A stretch of 64,000 nucleotides of DNA, from contig NZ_JANHKS010000011.1 in the NCBI RefSeq assembly GCF_028682175.1, positions 1 to 64,000 on the forward strand, written 5' to 3'. The first letter of the stretch is position 1. Each line of letters opens with the position of its first letter. This document shows, piece after piece, positions 26,461 to 34,207 of this stretch. The position numbers were made by a program, and so were the translations under genes. The stretch is from Pseudomonas putida (lineage in GTDB: Bacteria > Pseudomonadota > Gammaproteobacteria > Pseudomonadales > Pseudomonadaceae). The notes beneath the pieces are model-generated. The model made no database searches and was not told the origin of the DNA. It was given only the letters and a program-made list of their open reading frames with translations.

Positions 26461-27158
26461 GTGCCGTGGCGATCATTCCGGCACGCGGTGGCAGCCAGCG
26501 GATCGCGCGCAAGAACATAAAGCTGTTCAACGGCGAACCCATGATCGCAGGTTCCATCCGCACGGCGCTCGCTTCAGGGGTGTTCGATGCAGTGGTGGTC
26601 AGCACCGATGACGAAGAAATCGCCGAGGTCGCGCGGGCCTGCGGTGCGCAGGTGCCGTTCATGCGCCCGGCGCAACTGGCCGACGCTTACACCGGCACCG
26701 CACAGGTGATCGAACATGCCATCGGCGCGATGGGGCAGCGCTTCGATTATACCTGCTGCATCTACGCCACCGCGCCCTTATTGCAGGCGCGCTTCCTGCG
26801 TCAGGGGCTTGAACTGCTCGAGGCGGCACCGGACAAATCCTATGCGTTCTCGGTGTGCAGCTTCGGCTTTCCGATCCAGCGCGCGCTGACGCTCAACGAC
26901 AGTGGCGCGCTGCAAGCGTTGTACCCTGAATTCCGTAATGTTCGCTCACAGGACCTGCCGGTGGCGTATCAGGACGCCGGGCAGTTCTACTGGGGGCGTA
27001 CCGAGGCTTGGCTGCGCGGTGACCTGCTGTTTTCCGAGGCGAGCCTGCCGGTGATCCTGCCCCGGCATCTGGTTCAGGACATCGATAACGAAGAAGACTG
27101 GCTGCGCGCCGAATACCTGTATGCCGCGCTCAAGGCGGGGGGAGAACTCGATTCATGA
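26457..27158 (+). CDS. pseF: CMP-pseudaminic acid synthetase (PseF)
   Basis: Activates pseudaminic acid with CTP, giving the donor for flagellin glycosyltransferases. The cytidylyltransferase signature IIPARGGSQRIARKNI is at the N-terminus, followed by VVSTDDEEIA and VQDIDNEEDW, the acidic metal-binding motif. 233 residues is usual for PseF. It uses a GTG start in a GTGA overlap with the methylase and overlaps the next gene by 4 bases. It is a paralogue of NeuA and LegF; the pse neighbours decide the call. Confidence 0.92.
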   Translation: MSAVAIIPARGGSQRIARKNIKLFNGEPMIAGSIRTALASGVFDAVVVSTDDEEIAEVARACGAQVPFMRPAQLADAYTGTAQVIEHAIGAMGQRFDYTCCIYATAPLLQARFLRQGLELLEAAPDKSYAFSVCSFGFPIQRALTLNDSGALQALYPEFRNVRSQDLPVAYQDAGQFYWGRTEAWLRGDLLFSEASLPVILPRHLVQDIDNEEDWLRAEYLYAALKAGGELDS

Positions 27159-28657
27159 GAGTGCTGATTCGCGCCGACGCCTCGATCAACATCGGCAGCG
27201 GCCATATCGCCCGCTGCCTGACCCTGGCCAAGGTGCTGCGCAAGGACGGCGCCGAGGTGGCGTTCGCCTGCCGGCAACTGCCGGGCCATCTGCTGCAACG
27301 CCTGACCGATGAGGGCTACGTCGCCCATGGCTTGCCCGAGCGCTACCCTCAGGAGCAAGGCGGGGTGGACATCGAAGCCTCTCTGCCGTGGCAGGCCGAC
27401 ATCGATGCGCTGGCGCAGGCGCTTGGCGAGCAACCACGCTTCGACTGGCTCATCGTCGACCATTACGGTCTGGATGCGCGGTGGGAAAAGGCAGCCCGTC
27501 AATTCGCCGACCGGCTGATGGCCATCGACGACCTGGCCAACCGGCCCCACGCGGTGGACGTGCTGCTCGATCAGAACTACAGCGCACAGGCCCAGGAGCG
27601 GCCCTATGCGCGTTGGGTCGATGCCGACTGCCGCACCTTCCTGGGCCCGCACTACGCGCTGATGCGCGACGAATTTCGATGCGAGGCCATCGCCATCAAG
27701 CCTGTGGTCAAGCGGGTGATGGTCAACTTCGGCGGCTTCGATGCAGCGCGGCAGGTCTATGCCACGATGCTGGCGCTGCAGGGGTTCGACGATCTTGAAG
27801 TGGACTTCGTCGCCGGGCTGCACAACCCCGAGTGGGACGCTATGTGGGCGTTGGTCGAGTCCCGTCCGAACTGGCGATTGCACACGCTGGTGAGTGATTT
27901 TCTCGGCCTGATGCAACAGGTCGATCTGTTCATCGGGGCGGGCGGCGGCACCACCTGGGAGCGGGCGGCGCTGGGCTTGCCGACGATCTGCATCTCGGTC
28001 GCCAACAATCAGCAGCTCAATGCGCAACTGATGGCCGAGGCGGGCGGGCACCTGTATCTGGGGCCCCACGAAACGCTGGATCCGCAGCGCTTGATGCAGG
28101 CCATTTCGACGCTGCGTGACGACCAGGAACTGCGCCGCAGCTATGCCATGCACTCTCGCGCACTGGTGGACGGCAACGGTGCCCGGCGGCTGGCCGTGGC
28201 GCTGATGGCGCCGTTGCTGGAACTGCGCCAGGCCACTGGACTGGACGCCGCTTTACTCTTCGAAGGCCGCAATGCAGAGCATGTGCGCCGTTGGTCGTTC
28301 AACCCCGAGCCGATCGACTGGGATGCCCACGTGGCCTGGCTGGCACGCAGCCTGGAGAACCCGCAACGGCTGATCCTGATCGCCGAAACCGCCCAGGGGC
28401 CGGTTGGCGTGGTGCGCTACGATCTACAGGGCGCAACGGCCGAGGTCTCGATCTATCTGTTCGAGGGGCAGACCGGCGTGGGTTGGGGCGCGGCACTCCT
28501 GAACAGCGGGGAGCGTTTCCTGCACCGCCACTGGCCGCAGGTCCGCATGATCGCGGCGCAGGTGATGGACGCCAACAGCGCCTCCCATTCTCTTTTTACC
28601 AAGGCCGGTTATCTGCAGGCCGGCCAGCAATACCAGCGAGTGATCAGCGATGAATAG
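27155..28657 (+). CDS. pseG: fused PseG hydrolase and PseH-like acetyltransferase
   Basis: A 500-residue fusion of two consecutive pathway steps. Residues 1 to about 345 are PseG, which removes UDP from UDP-2,4-diacetamido-2,4,6-trideoxy-L-altrose; it opens RVLIRADASINIGSGHIARCLTLA and carries GAGGGTTWERAALGLPTI, a GT-B-like UDP site. Residues 360-500 are a GNAT domain with WSFNPEPIDWDAHVAWLARS, then QTGVGWGAALLNSGE as acetyl-CoA loop and ANSASHSLFTKAGYL; this should be PseH, N-acetylating the 4-amino group. No separate pseH is in the operon, which supports the reading. It overlaps pseF by 4 bases and pseI by 8. Confidence 0.9.
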   Translation: MRVLIRADASINIGSGHIARCLTLAKVLRKDGAEVAFACRQLPGHLLQRLTDEGYVAHGLPERYPQEQGGVDIEASLPWQADIDALAQALGEQPRFDWLIVDHYGLDARWEKAARQFADRLMAIDDLANRPHAVDVLLDQNYSAQAQERPYARWVDADCRTFLGPHYALMRDEFRCEAIAIKPVVKRVMVNFGGFDAARQVYATMLALQGFDDLEVDFVAGLHNPEWDAMWALVESRPNWRLHTLVSDFLGLMQQVDLFIGAGGGTTWERAALGLPTICISVANNQQLNAQLMAEAGGHLYLGPHETLDPQRLMQAISTLRDDQELRRSYAMHSRALVDGNGARRLAVALMAPLLELRQATGLDAALLFEGRNAEHVRRWSFNPEPIDWDAHVAWLARSLENPQRLILIAETAQGPVGVVRYDLQGATAEVSIYLFEGQTGVGWGAALLNSGERFLHRHWPQVRMIAAQVMDANSASHSLFTKAGYLQAGQQYQRVISDE

Positions 28658-29702
28658 CTTCAAGATCGGTTCAAGAACCATCGGCCCCGATGCGGCGCCC
28701 TTTGTCATCGCCGAAATGAGCGGCAACCACAACCAGTCCCTCGATCAGGCGCTGCGTATCGTTGACGCCGCCGCGAAGGCCGGGGCCCATGCGCTCAAGC
28801 TGCAAACCTACACCGCCGACACCATGACCCTGGACATTGCCGAAGGCGAGTTCTTCATCAAGGACCCCAACAGCCTGTGGGCGGGGTCCTCGCTGTATGC
28901 CCTGTATCAAAAGGCCCACACGCCGTGGGAATGGCATGCGCCGATCTTCGAGCGCGCCAGGGCGCTGGGGATGCTGGCGTTTTCCACGCCGTTCGACGAG
29001 ACGGCGGTGGACTTTCTCGAAGGCCTGGACGTGCCGGCGTACAAAATCGCCAGTTTCGAGAACACCGACATTCCGCTGATCCGCAAAGTGGCGGCCACCG
29101 GCAAGCCGATGATTATCTCCACCGGCATGGCCAGCCTCGCCGAACTCGACGAAAGCGTGCGTGCTGCCCGCCAGGCCGGATGCAAGGATCTGGTGCTGCT
29201 CAAATGCACCAGCACCTATCCGGCATCGCCCGAGAACAGTCATATTCGCACCATTCCCCATCTGGCCGGGTTGTTTGGCTGCCAGGTGGGCCTGTCCGAT
29301 CACACCATGGGGGTCGGGGTGTCTGTCGCGGCGGTGGCGATGGGTGCAACGGTGATCGAAAAGCACTTCACCCTCGACCGTGCAGACGGCGGGGTGGACG
29401 CGAGTTTTTCCCTGGAGCCTGCCGAAATGGCAAGCCTGGTGATCGAAACCGAACGTGCCTGGCAGGGGCTTGGACAGGTGCGCTACGGCGCGACCCAGGC
29501 TGAGCAGAAGTCCCTGGTGTTCCGGCGCTCATTGTACGTGGTCAGGGACATGGCCGAGGGCGAAGTCTTCAGCCCCGACAACGTCCGCGCCATCCGGCCC
29601 GGCCTCGGCCTGGCGCCCAAACACATCGACACCGTGCTCGGCCGCAAGGCGCGCCAGCCGATCAAGCGCGGAACGGCACTTAGCTGGGACATCGTTGGCT
29701 GA
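28650..29702 (+). CDS. pseI: pseudaminic acid synthase (PseI)
   Basis: Condenses 6-deoxy-AltdiNAc with phosphoenolpyruvate to form pseudaminic acid. Residues 1-280 form the NeuB-type TIM barrel, with IAEMSGNHNQSLDQAL, ISTGMASLAELDESV, CTSTYPA and IEKHFTLDRADGGVDA; residues 290-350 form a SAF antifreeze-like domain with SLYVVRDMAEGEV and IRPGLGLAPK. Length 350 is usual. It starts inside pseGH and closes the overlapping operon. No intrinsic terminator follows, only REP elements. Legionaminic acid synthase is the main alternative but the PseB, PseC and PseG neighbours exclude it. Confidence 0.95.
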   Translation: MNSFKIGSRTIGPDAAPFVIAEMSGNHNQSLDQALRIVDAAAKAGAHALKLQTYTADTMTLDIAEGEFFIKDPNSLWAGSSLYALYQKAHTPWEWHAPIFERARALGMLAFSTPFDETAVDFLEGLDVPAYKIASFENTDIPLIRKVAATGKPMIISTGMASLAELDESVRAARQAGCKDLVLLKCTSTYPASPENSHIRTIPHLAGLFGCQVGLSDHTMGVGVSVAAVAMGATVIEKHFTLDRADGGVDASFSLEPAEMASLVIETERAWQGLGQVRYGATQAEQKSLVFRRSLYVVRDMAEGEVFSPDNVRAIRPGLGLAPKHIDTVLGRKARQPIKRGTALSWDIVG

Positions 29703-29737
29703 TCGCCCGAGGCCACTGCGGATTACGATCATAAAAC

Positions 29738-29826
29738 TGTGGGAGCGGGCTTGCCCGCGAAGGCGGTGGCCCGGACAGCGTGATGGTGCCTGATATTCCC
29801 CTTCGCGGGCGAGCCCGCTCCCACAG
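29738..29826. repeat. REP palindrome pair after pseI
   Basis: Inverted pair of CTGTGGGAGCGGGCTTGCCCGCGA and its mate, with about 45 bases between arms. It begins 36 bases after the pseI stop, at the end of the sugar operon, and could protect its mRNA. Confidence 0.85.
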
Positions 29827-29870
29827 GAAGCGGGTTTATGACCTGATGGCAAGGCGGACTCAATAACGCC

Positions 29871-29897
29871 CCCGCCGGCAAGCCGTGCTGCTACGGG
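29871..29897. repeat. single REP element (GTAGCAG family)
   Basis: One unpaired CCCGCCGGCAAGCCGTGCTG element of the same family as those in the 402-bp array, lying downstream of the REP pair. Confidence 0.75.
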
Positions 29898-30229
29898 ATC
29901 GGGGGCGTTCAGGACCGGCAAAACCCCGCGCCTGACACGCACACCCTCATGACCCTTTCATGTCAATTGACTGTCCGAAACACACGCCACCCTTGCACAG
30001 CACCGACCGGTCAGCTAAAAGCTTGTAAAACTTTTGGTGACCTGTGAGTCATAACGGGCATCTTCACTGTATCGTGCTTGCAGGTAATGGAAGCATCAGG
30101 CTGATTCCACAGACATTCCGGACAGCCCGGCGCCTTCGCATTTGCCATTTTTTCGGCCTCAAGCCCCGGATTTCAATGCCCCGCCCCCAGGGCTGCGGGT
30201 GATGTTCAGCAGTTTTTGATTGGGAAGCC
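29898..30229. other. intergenic region before the KAS III gene
   Basis: About 330 bases with no credible gene. It is less G+C-rich than its surroundings near 30005-30040 and probably holds the promoter of the KAS III gene. I saw no GG-N10-GC site of good quality and no sigma28 site, and could not pick a single sigma70 site. A ribosome site GGGAAG lies just before the start at 30230. Confidence 0.5.
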
Positions 30230-31165
30230 ATGATGATTGGCATTAAAAGCATAGCGAGTTACGTGCCAGCAGCCGGCGTTGACAATTACGCTCAGGGTGC
30301 CAAATTCGGGAAGGATGAAGACTTCATCCTTGGCAAGATCGGTTCTGCTTTTCTGCCTCGCAAGGACGACACACAGGAAACCTCCGATCTGTGCGTCGAA
30401 GCCGCCAACCAGCTGTTCGCCAACAACCCCGAACTTTCCCGCGACGCCATCGACGTGGTCATCGTCGTCACCCAGAACGGTGATGAAGAAGGGCTGCCGC
30501 ACACCGCAGCCATCGTTCAGCACAAACTGGGCCTGCCGACCCACGTCGCCGCGTTCGACATCTCCCTGGGATGCTCGGGTTACGTCTACGGCATCTACGC
30601 GCTCAAGGGTTTCATGGAAGCCGCAGGCCTGAAAAACGGCTTGCTGATTACCGCCGATCCGTATTCGAAGATCGTCGACCCCGAAGATCGCAACACCACC
30701 ATGCTCTTCGGCGACGCCGCCACGGCCACCTGGATGGGCGAAAACGCGCCATGGCAGTTGGGCAAGTCCAAGTTCGGCACCGATGGCTCTGGCGCCGAAT
30801 TCCTCAAGACCACCAACGGCGCGTTCTACATGAACGGTCGGCAGGTGTTCAACTTCGCCCTGGTCAAGGTGCCTGCGCACCTGAACGAACTGCTCACCGA
30901 TTCGGGCCTGCAATCGTCCGAGATCGACGCATTCTGCATTCACCAGGGCAGTGCCGCCATCGTTGACGCCGTGGCCCGCCGCTTCGAAGACGGCAGCCAC
31001 CCGGAAAAATTCGTCAAGGACATGCTCGAGACCGGCAACACCGTGTCGTCGAGCATTCCGCTGCTGCTGGAAAAGCACCTGCTCAACGCCAGTTGGAAGC
31101 GCGTGGCCATTTCAGGCTTCGGTGTAGGGTTGTCCTGGGGCTCGGCGATCATTTATCGTCCTTGA
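30230..31165 (+). CDS. 3-oxoacyl-ACP synthase III (KAS III / FabH-like) of the glycosylation island
   Basis: A 311-residue thiolase-fold condensing enzyme. The active-site Cys115 lies in SLGCSGYVYG, and the expected His238 and Asn270 lie in CIHQGSAAIV and TGNTVSSS, so the triad is complete. FabH normally has HQAN at the His; here it is HQGS, which could alter the acyl partner. KAS III proteins of this type occur in the flagellin glycosylation island of P. syringae. It may make a short acyl chain for acylation of the glycan or may affect fatty acid or signal synthesis; no acyltransferase gene is next to it. The gene is separated from pseI and ends in a good terminator, so it is its own transcript. 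Confidence 0.88.
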   Translation: MMIGIKSIASYVPAAGVDNYAQGAKFGKDEDFILGKIGSAFLPRKDDTQETSDLCVEAANQLFANNPELSRDAIDVVIVVTQNGDEEGLPHTAAIVQHKLGLPTHVAAFDISLGCSGYVYGIYALKGFMEAAGLKNGLLITADPYSKIVDPEDRNTTMLFGDAATATWMGENAPWQLGKSKFGTDGSGAEFLKTTNGAFYMNGRQVFNFALVKVPAHLNELLTDSGLQSSEIDAFCIHQGSAAIVDAVARRFEDGSHPEKFVKDMLETGNTVSSSIPLLLEKHLLNASWKRVAISGFGVGLSWGSAIIYRP

Positions 31166-31180
31166 CCCTGAGTCAGTCAA

Positions 31181-31216
31181 AACGGCGACACTGAATTTCA
31201 GGTCGCCGTTTTTTTA
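31181..31216 (+). terminator. intrinsic terminator after the KAS III gene
   Basis: Perfect stem AACGGCGAC / GTCGCCGTT with a 12-base loop, followed by a run of T. It ends only about 29 bases before the start of the next gene. Confidence 0.85.
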
Positions 31217-31244
31217 TTTCCATCGTTTGCCAAGGACCGCGCGC

Positions 31245-32540
31245 ATGAGCGAGATTTTCCAGCGCAACTTCGCGATCATCGAACAGCGCTGGCCCCAGCT
31301 CGCTCAGCGGTTGTCGGCTGAAGACGCCGATGCAGTGCCCGCGCAACTGCTCGAAGGCCAGGGCTCGACCCTGAACATCGCCGGCATTCAGCTCACCAGC
31401 CGTCATGACCGGGTCGCCGAGGCGCGGTTGCAGGCGGCGAGCCTGCCCGCCGACAGCGCCGAGATCCATGTGTATGGCACAGGGCTTGGGGATCTGCAGC
31501 GCGTCCTGCTGGCGTCCTCCACGCTGCAAAACCTCCACCTGCACATCCTCAACGGCGCGATCTTCGCCCTGGTGTTGCGCCTGCTGGAACAGGATGACTG
31601 GCTCACAGATCCCCGTGTGAGCCTGGCCTATGCCAACGGGCACGCGGAAATTCAATTGCCGTTCTTCGCGCTCCCCGCCGAGCTGGTGCTGGCCGAAGAC
31701 AGCAGCGCCCGGATCCGGGACCGATTGGTGAGCGAGATCCACCTGAGCTTCAACAACCGCGAGTTCGCAGCCGACCACCCCGACAACATCGCGCGGCTGG
31801 AGCAGGGCAGGGCACTGCTGCGCAGCGACACCGATGTGGGCGAACTGTTTGGCACTGCGCCCGGACGCGACGTCTTCGTGATCGCCACCGGGCCAAGCCT
31901 GCAACAGCATTTGCCACGGCTGAAACTCATCAGCGATTCGACCGAGCGGCCGCTATTGATATGCGTTGACACGGCGCTGGTCCCCCTGAGCCGCCACGGC
32001 ATCCGGCCGGATCTGGTGGTCAGTATCGATCACAACATCACCCAGCGTCATTTGCCCCCCGAAGCCAGCGCAAACGTCGCGCTGGTCTACTTGCCGCGGC
32101 TCGACGCCGAGCTGCTCAGCGCCTGGCAGGGCCCGCGCTACGTCGGTTACTCGGCGAGCCCCATGTACACCGCCATTCGCCAGGACATCCCCAAGGCGCA
32201 ATTGCTCGCCGCCGGGAGCGTCATCCATCCGGCCATCGACCTGGCGGTGAAGATGGGCGCCGCCCGCATCACCCTGTTCGGCGCCGACTTCGCCTTTCCC
32301 GGCGACAGGACCCACACCGGCTGGCAGGACGGCGAACTGGGCCCCGAAATGAGCATCGCCAAACACTGGGTCCGTGACGGGCGCGGCAACAAGGTCAAGA
32401 CCCAGCTCAATTTCCGCAGCTACCTGATCGAGCTCGAGCGCTACATCACACTCCATCCCGAGGTGAAATTCCTCAACACCAGCCGTGACGGCGCACTGAT
32501 CGCCGGCACCGAATTCGACCCAGACTGGACCGCGCCATGA
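31245..32540 (+). CDS. Maf/DUF115 flagellin glycosyltransferase (motility accessory factor)
   Basis: A 431-residue member of the MptE-like DUF115 family. These Maf proteins transfer pseudaminic or related nonulosonic acids from the CMP donor onto flagellin in the cytoplasm. The core motif VFVIATGPSLQQHLPRL starts near residue 207, followed by LICVDTALVPLSRHGIRPDLVVSIDH, LFGADFAFPGD and HTGWQDGE, all characteristic. The ATG at 31245 follows AAGGA; an ATG 18 bases upstream is less likely. With the Pse pathway next door, it is the best candidate for the pseudaminic acid transferase. It overlaps the next gene by 4 bases. A terminator lies just upstream, so its promoter is unclear. Confidence 0.85.
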   Translation: MSEIFQRNFAIIEQRWPQLAQRLSAEDADAVPAQLLEGQGSTLNIAGIQLTSRHDRVAEARLQAASLPADSAEIHVYGTGLGDLQRVLLASSTLQNLHLHILNGAIFALVLRLLEQDDWLTDPRVSLAYANGHAEIQLPFFALPAELVLAEDSSARIRDRLVSEIHLSFNNREFAADHPDNIARLEQGRALLRSDTDVGELFGTAPGRDVFVIATGPSLQQHLPRLKLISDSTERPLLICVDTALVPLSRHGIRPDLVVSIDHNITQRHLPPEASANVALVYLPRLDAELLSAWQGPRYVGYSASPMYTAIRQDIPKAQLLAAGSVIHPAIDLAVKMGAARITLFGADFAFPGDRTHTGWQDGELGPEMSIAKHWVRDGRGNKVKTQLNFRSYLIELERYITLHPEVKFLNTSRDGALIAGTEFDPDWTAP

Positions 32541-32785
32541 CCTCCCGGACCCAAATCATCGAAGACGCCGTCCACTGCGCGCACCTGTTCCGGCTGGGGC
32601 GGGATATCGAAGGGGCGTTGAAAATGGTGGATGTGATCGATGCGGCGATGCCCTTCGCCTCATCCGGCCAACAGGCAGAGTGGACTCAGGTACTGGGCGC
32701 GATATTGCAGTGCCAGGAGCGGCAAGACTGGATCGGGGTGGCAGACTGGTTGGAGGCCGAGTTCGTAGCCTTGTGCCGGAGTTGA
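32537..32785 (+). CDS. small protein translationally coupled to Maf (82 aa, unknown)
   Basis: I do not recognise this family. It starts in an ATGA overlap with the Maf gene and is followed by a terminator, so it is real and made with Maf. It looks fully helical and acidic: AVHCAHLFRLGRDIEGALKMVDVIDAAMPFASS, then WTQVLGAILQCQERQDWIGVADWLEAEF. It has two inner cysteines (Cys14 and Cys64 region) but no signal peptide or membrane segment. Coupling suggests a chaperone or partner for the glycosyltransferase or flagellin. Confidence 0.75.
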   Translation: MTSRTQIIEDAVHCAHLFRLGRDIEGALKMVDVIDAAMPFASSGQQAEWTQVLGAILQCQERQDWIGVADWLEAEFVALCRS

Positions 32786-32850
32786 AGTTTTCTGCATCCG
32801 CAACAGTTAAAGAAAAGTACTACAAATTAGTTTTACTTCTTGATAATCAG

Positions 32851-32874
32851 CGGCCCGATCGGGCCGTTTTTTTT
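32851..32874 (+). terminator. intrinsic terminator before the flagellin genes
   Basis: Stem of the self-complementary CGGCCCGATCGGGCCG followed by eight T. It closes the maf transcript and isolates the flagellin promoter downstream. Confidence 0.9.
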
Positions 32875-32966
32875 AGCTTTATTTTAATCAATGAATATGA
32901 GTGAGTTAGGGCAGTTATTATCCGACATGTGTCGTGGTGGCACAGTTCCAGATTATAGAAATCAAC

Positions 32967-32993
32967 TAAAGCCCTTAAGCCTGTCGTCGATAA
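32967..32993 (+). promoter_or_regulatory. sigma28 (FliA) promoter for fliC1
   Basis: TAAAGCCC, 11 bases, then GTCGATAA: the classic sigma28 layout. It predicts an mRNA leader of about 75 bases to the flagellin start, the same as for fliC2. Confidence 0.85.
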
Positions 32994-33073
32994 CGAAACT
33001 GTAGGTTTTCCGGGCGAAATGGACTTCCCCGCTTTTTGAAAACCTGCCGTTTCTATCAACGAGGGAATTCAAA

Positions 33074-33925
33074 ATGGCTTTGACTGTAAATACCAATATT
33101 GCGTCGCTTTCTGTTCAGACCAAGCTCAACCGCGCCAGCGATGCGCTGAGCGTCTCGATGAGCCGTCTGTCTTCAGGGCTGCGGATCAACAGCGCAAAGG
33201 ACGATGCCGCAGGGTTGCAGCTTGCAACCATGATGACCAACGAAGTCCGGGGCCAGGTGGTGGCATTGCGAAATGCCAACAATGGTGTGTCCATGGCGCA
33301 GGCGGCGGAGGGGGCACTTGATCAGACCGCTACTATCCTTATCCGGATGAAAGAGTTGGCGATTCAAGCCCGCGATGACCATAACGGTTCGGTGCAGCGC
33401 AAGGCGTTGAATGATGAATTCGTGACGATGAGTGCAGAACTGACGCGAATCTCCGAGAGCACCAAACTTAATGGCAAGGCACTTCTGGACGGCACTGCGG
33501 GTGCAATGGAACTGCAAATTGGCACGGAGACCACAGCGGCAGATCGCATTACCCTGGTATTGAGCGACAAGTTCGATGCTGTTTCGTTGGGTGTCGATTC
33601 GGCAACGCTGGCACTGTCAGGGGCGACCATCGCTGACGCCCACACCAATGTCGATACCGCCATGTCGGCGATCAACGCAGCGATCTCATTGGTGACGTCC
33701 ACGCGAGCCGGATTGGGCGCGGCGCAGAATAGGTTGTCGGCAACGGTGGCCAACCTTCAAAGCATGCGGGAGAACACTGAAGCGGCCCGCGGCCGGATTC
33801 AGGACGTCGACTTCGCCGCCGAAACCGCCGAACTCACCAAACAACAAACCCTGCAACAAGCCTCGACCGCCATCCTGGCCCAGGCCAACCAACTGCCGTC
33901 GGCTGTCCTCAAGCTGCTCCAGTAA
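33074..33925 (+). CDS. fliC: flagellin 1 (divergent, serine-poor central region)
   Basis: A 283-residue flagellin. The N-terminal D0/D1 core MALTVNTNIASLSVQTKLNRA and C-terminal [22 protein letters not shown] are conserved, as is the flg22 region around residues 30-51, though it differs from fliC2 at three positions there (Thr to Ser, Lys to Arg, Ile to Leu). Residues 141-190 hold only four serines, against 12 in fliC2. Codon use is ordinary and mixed, not the biased set of fliC2, so this is probably the minor flagellin. It has its own sigma28 promoter and a GAGGGAATTC leader like that of fliC2. The two genes differ strongly at DNA level throughout, so there is no recent gene conversion. Confidence 0.95.
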   Translation: MALTVNTNIASLSVQTKLNRASDALSVSMSRLSSGLRINSAKDDAAGLQLATMMTNEVRGQVVALRNANNGVSMAQAAEGALDQTATILIRMKELAIQARDDHNGSVQRKALNDEFVTMSAELTRISESTKLNGKALLDGTAGAMELQIGTETTAADRITLVLSDKFDAVSLGVDSATLALSGATIADAHTNVDTAMSAINAAISLVTSTRAGLGAAQNRLSATVANLQSMRENTEAARGRIQDVDFAAETAELTKQQTLQQASTAILAQANQLPSAVLKLLQ

Positions 33926-33943
33926 CCATCTCAAAAGCAGGAT

Positions 33944-33969
33944 CCGCGCACGACGCACGCCGTGCGCGG
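33944..33969 (+). other. stem-loop after fliC1
   Basis: Perfect 9-bp stem CCGCGCACG / CGTGCGCGG with an 8-base loop, 18 bases after the stop. No T-run follows, so it may be an mRNA end stabiliser or a weak terminator. Confidence 0.55.
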
Positions 33970-34099
33970 CTTCAAGGCCCGAGAAATCAACGCGTTGCTT
34001 GCGTGATTAAAGCTTTCCAGGGTTGCGCCGAAACGCTGTGTAACCCCCGTCAAAAAAGCAGGGGTGGCGCTCTGGTGGCAAAAAATTTTCAAAAGCCCC

Positions 34100-34126
34100 T
34101 AAAGCTCCTTGCAGATACGACGATAA
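34100..34126 (+). promoter_or_regulatory. sigma28 (FliA) promoter for fliC2
   Basis: TAAAGCTC, 11 bases, then GACGATAA. The match and spacing are as for fliC1. The gene starts 81 bases after the -10 element. Confidence 0.9.
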
Positions 34127-34207
34127 ACATTACGAAGGTTCTCTAGGCCACACCCGGCGGTTGCCAGGGCCGGATAGCCGCAGCACCCAACCAACGAGGA
34201 ATTCATC

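Noticed and set aside
9227-32785. recent foreign origin of the glycosylation island
   Set aside because: By eye its base composition and codon use match the flagellar genes, and I found no transposase, integrase or tRNA at its edges. Older transfer cannot be excluded.
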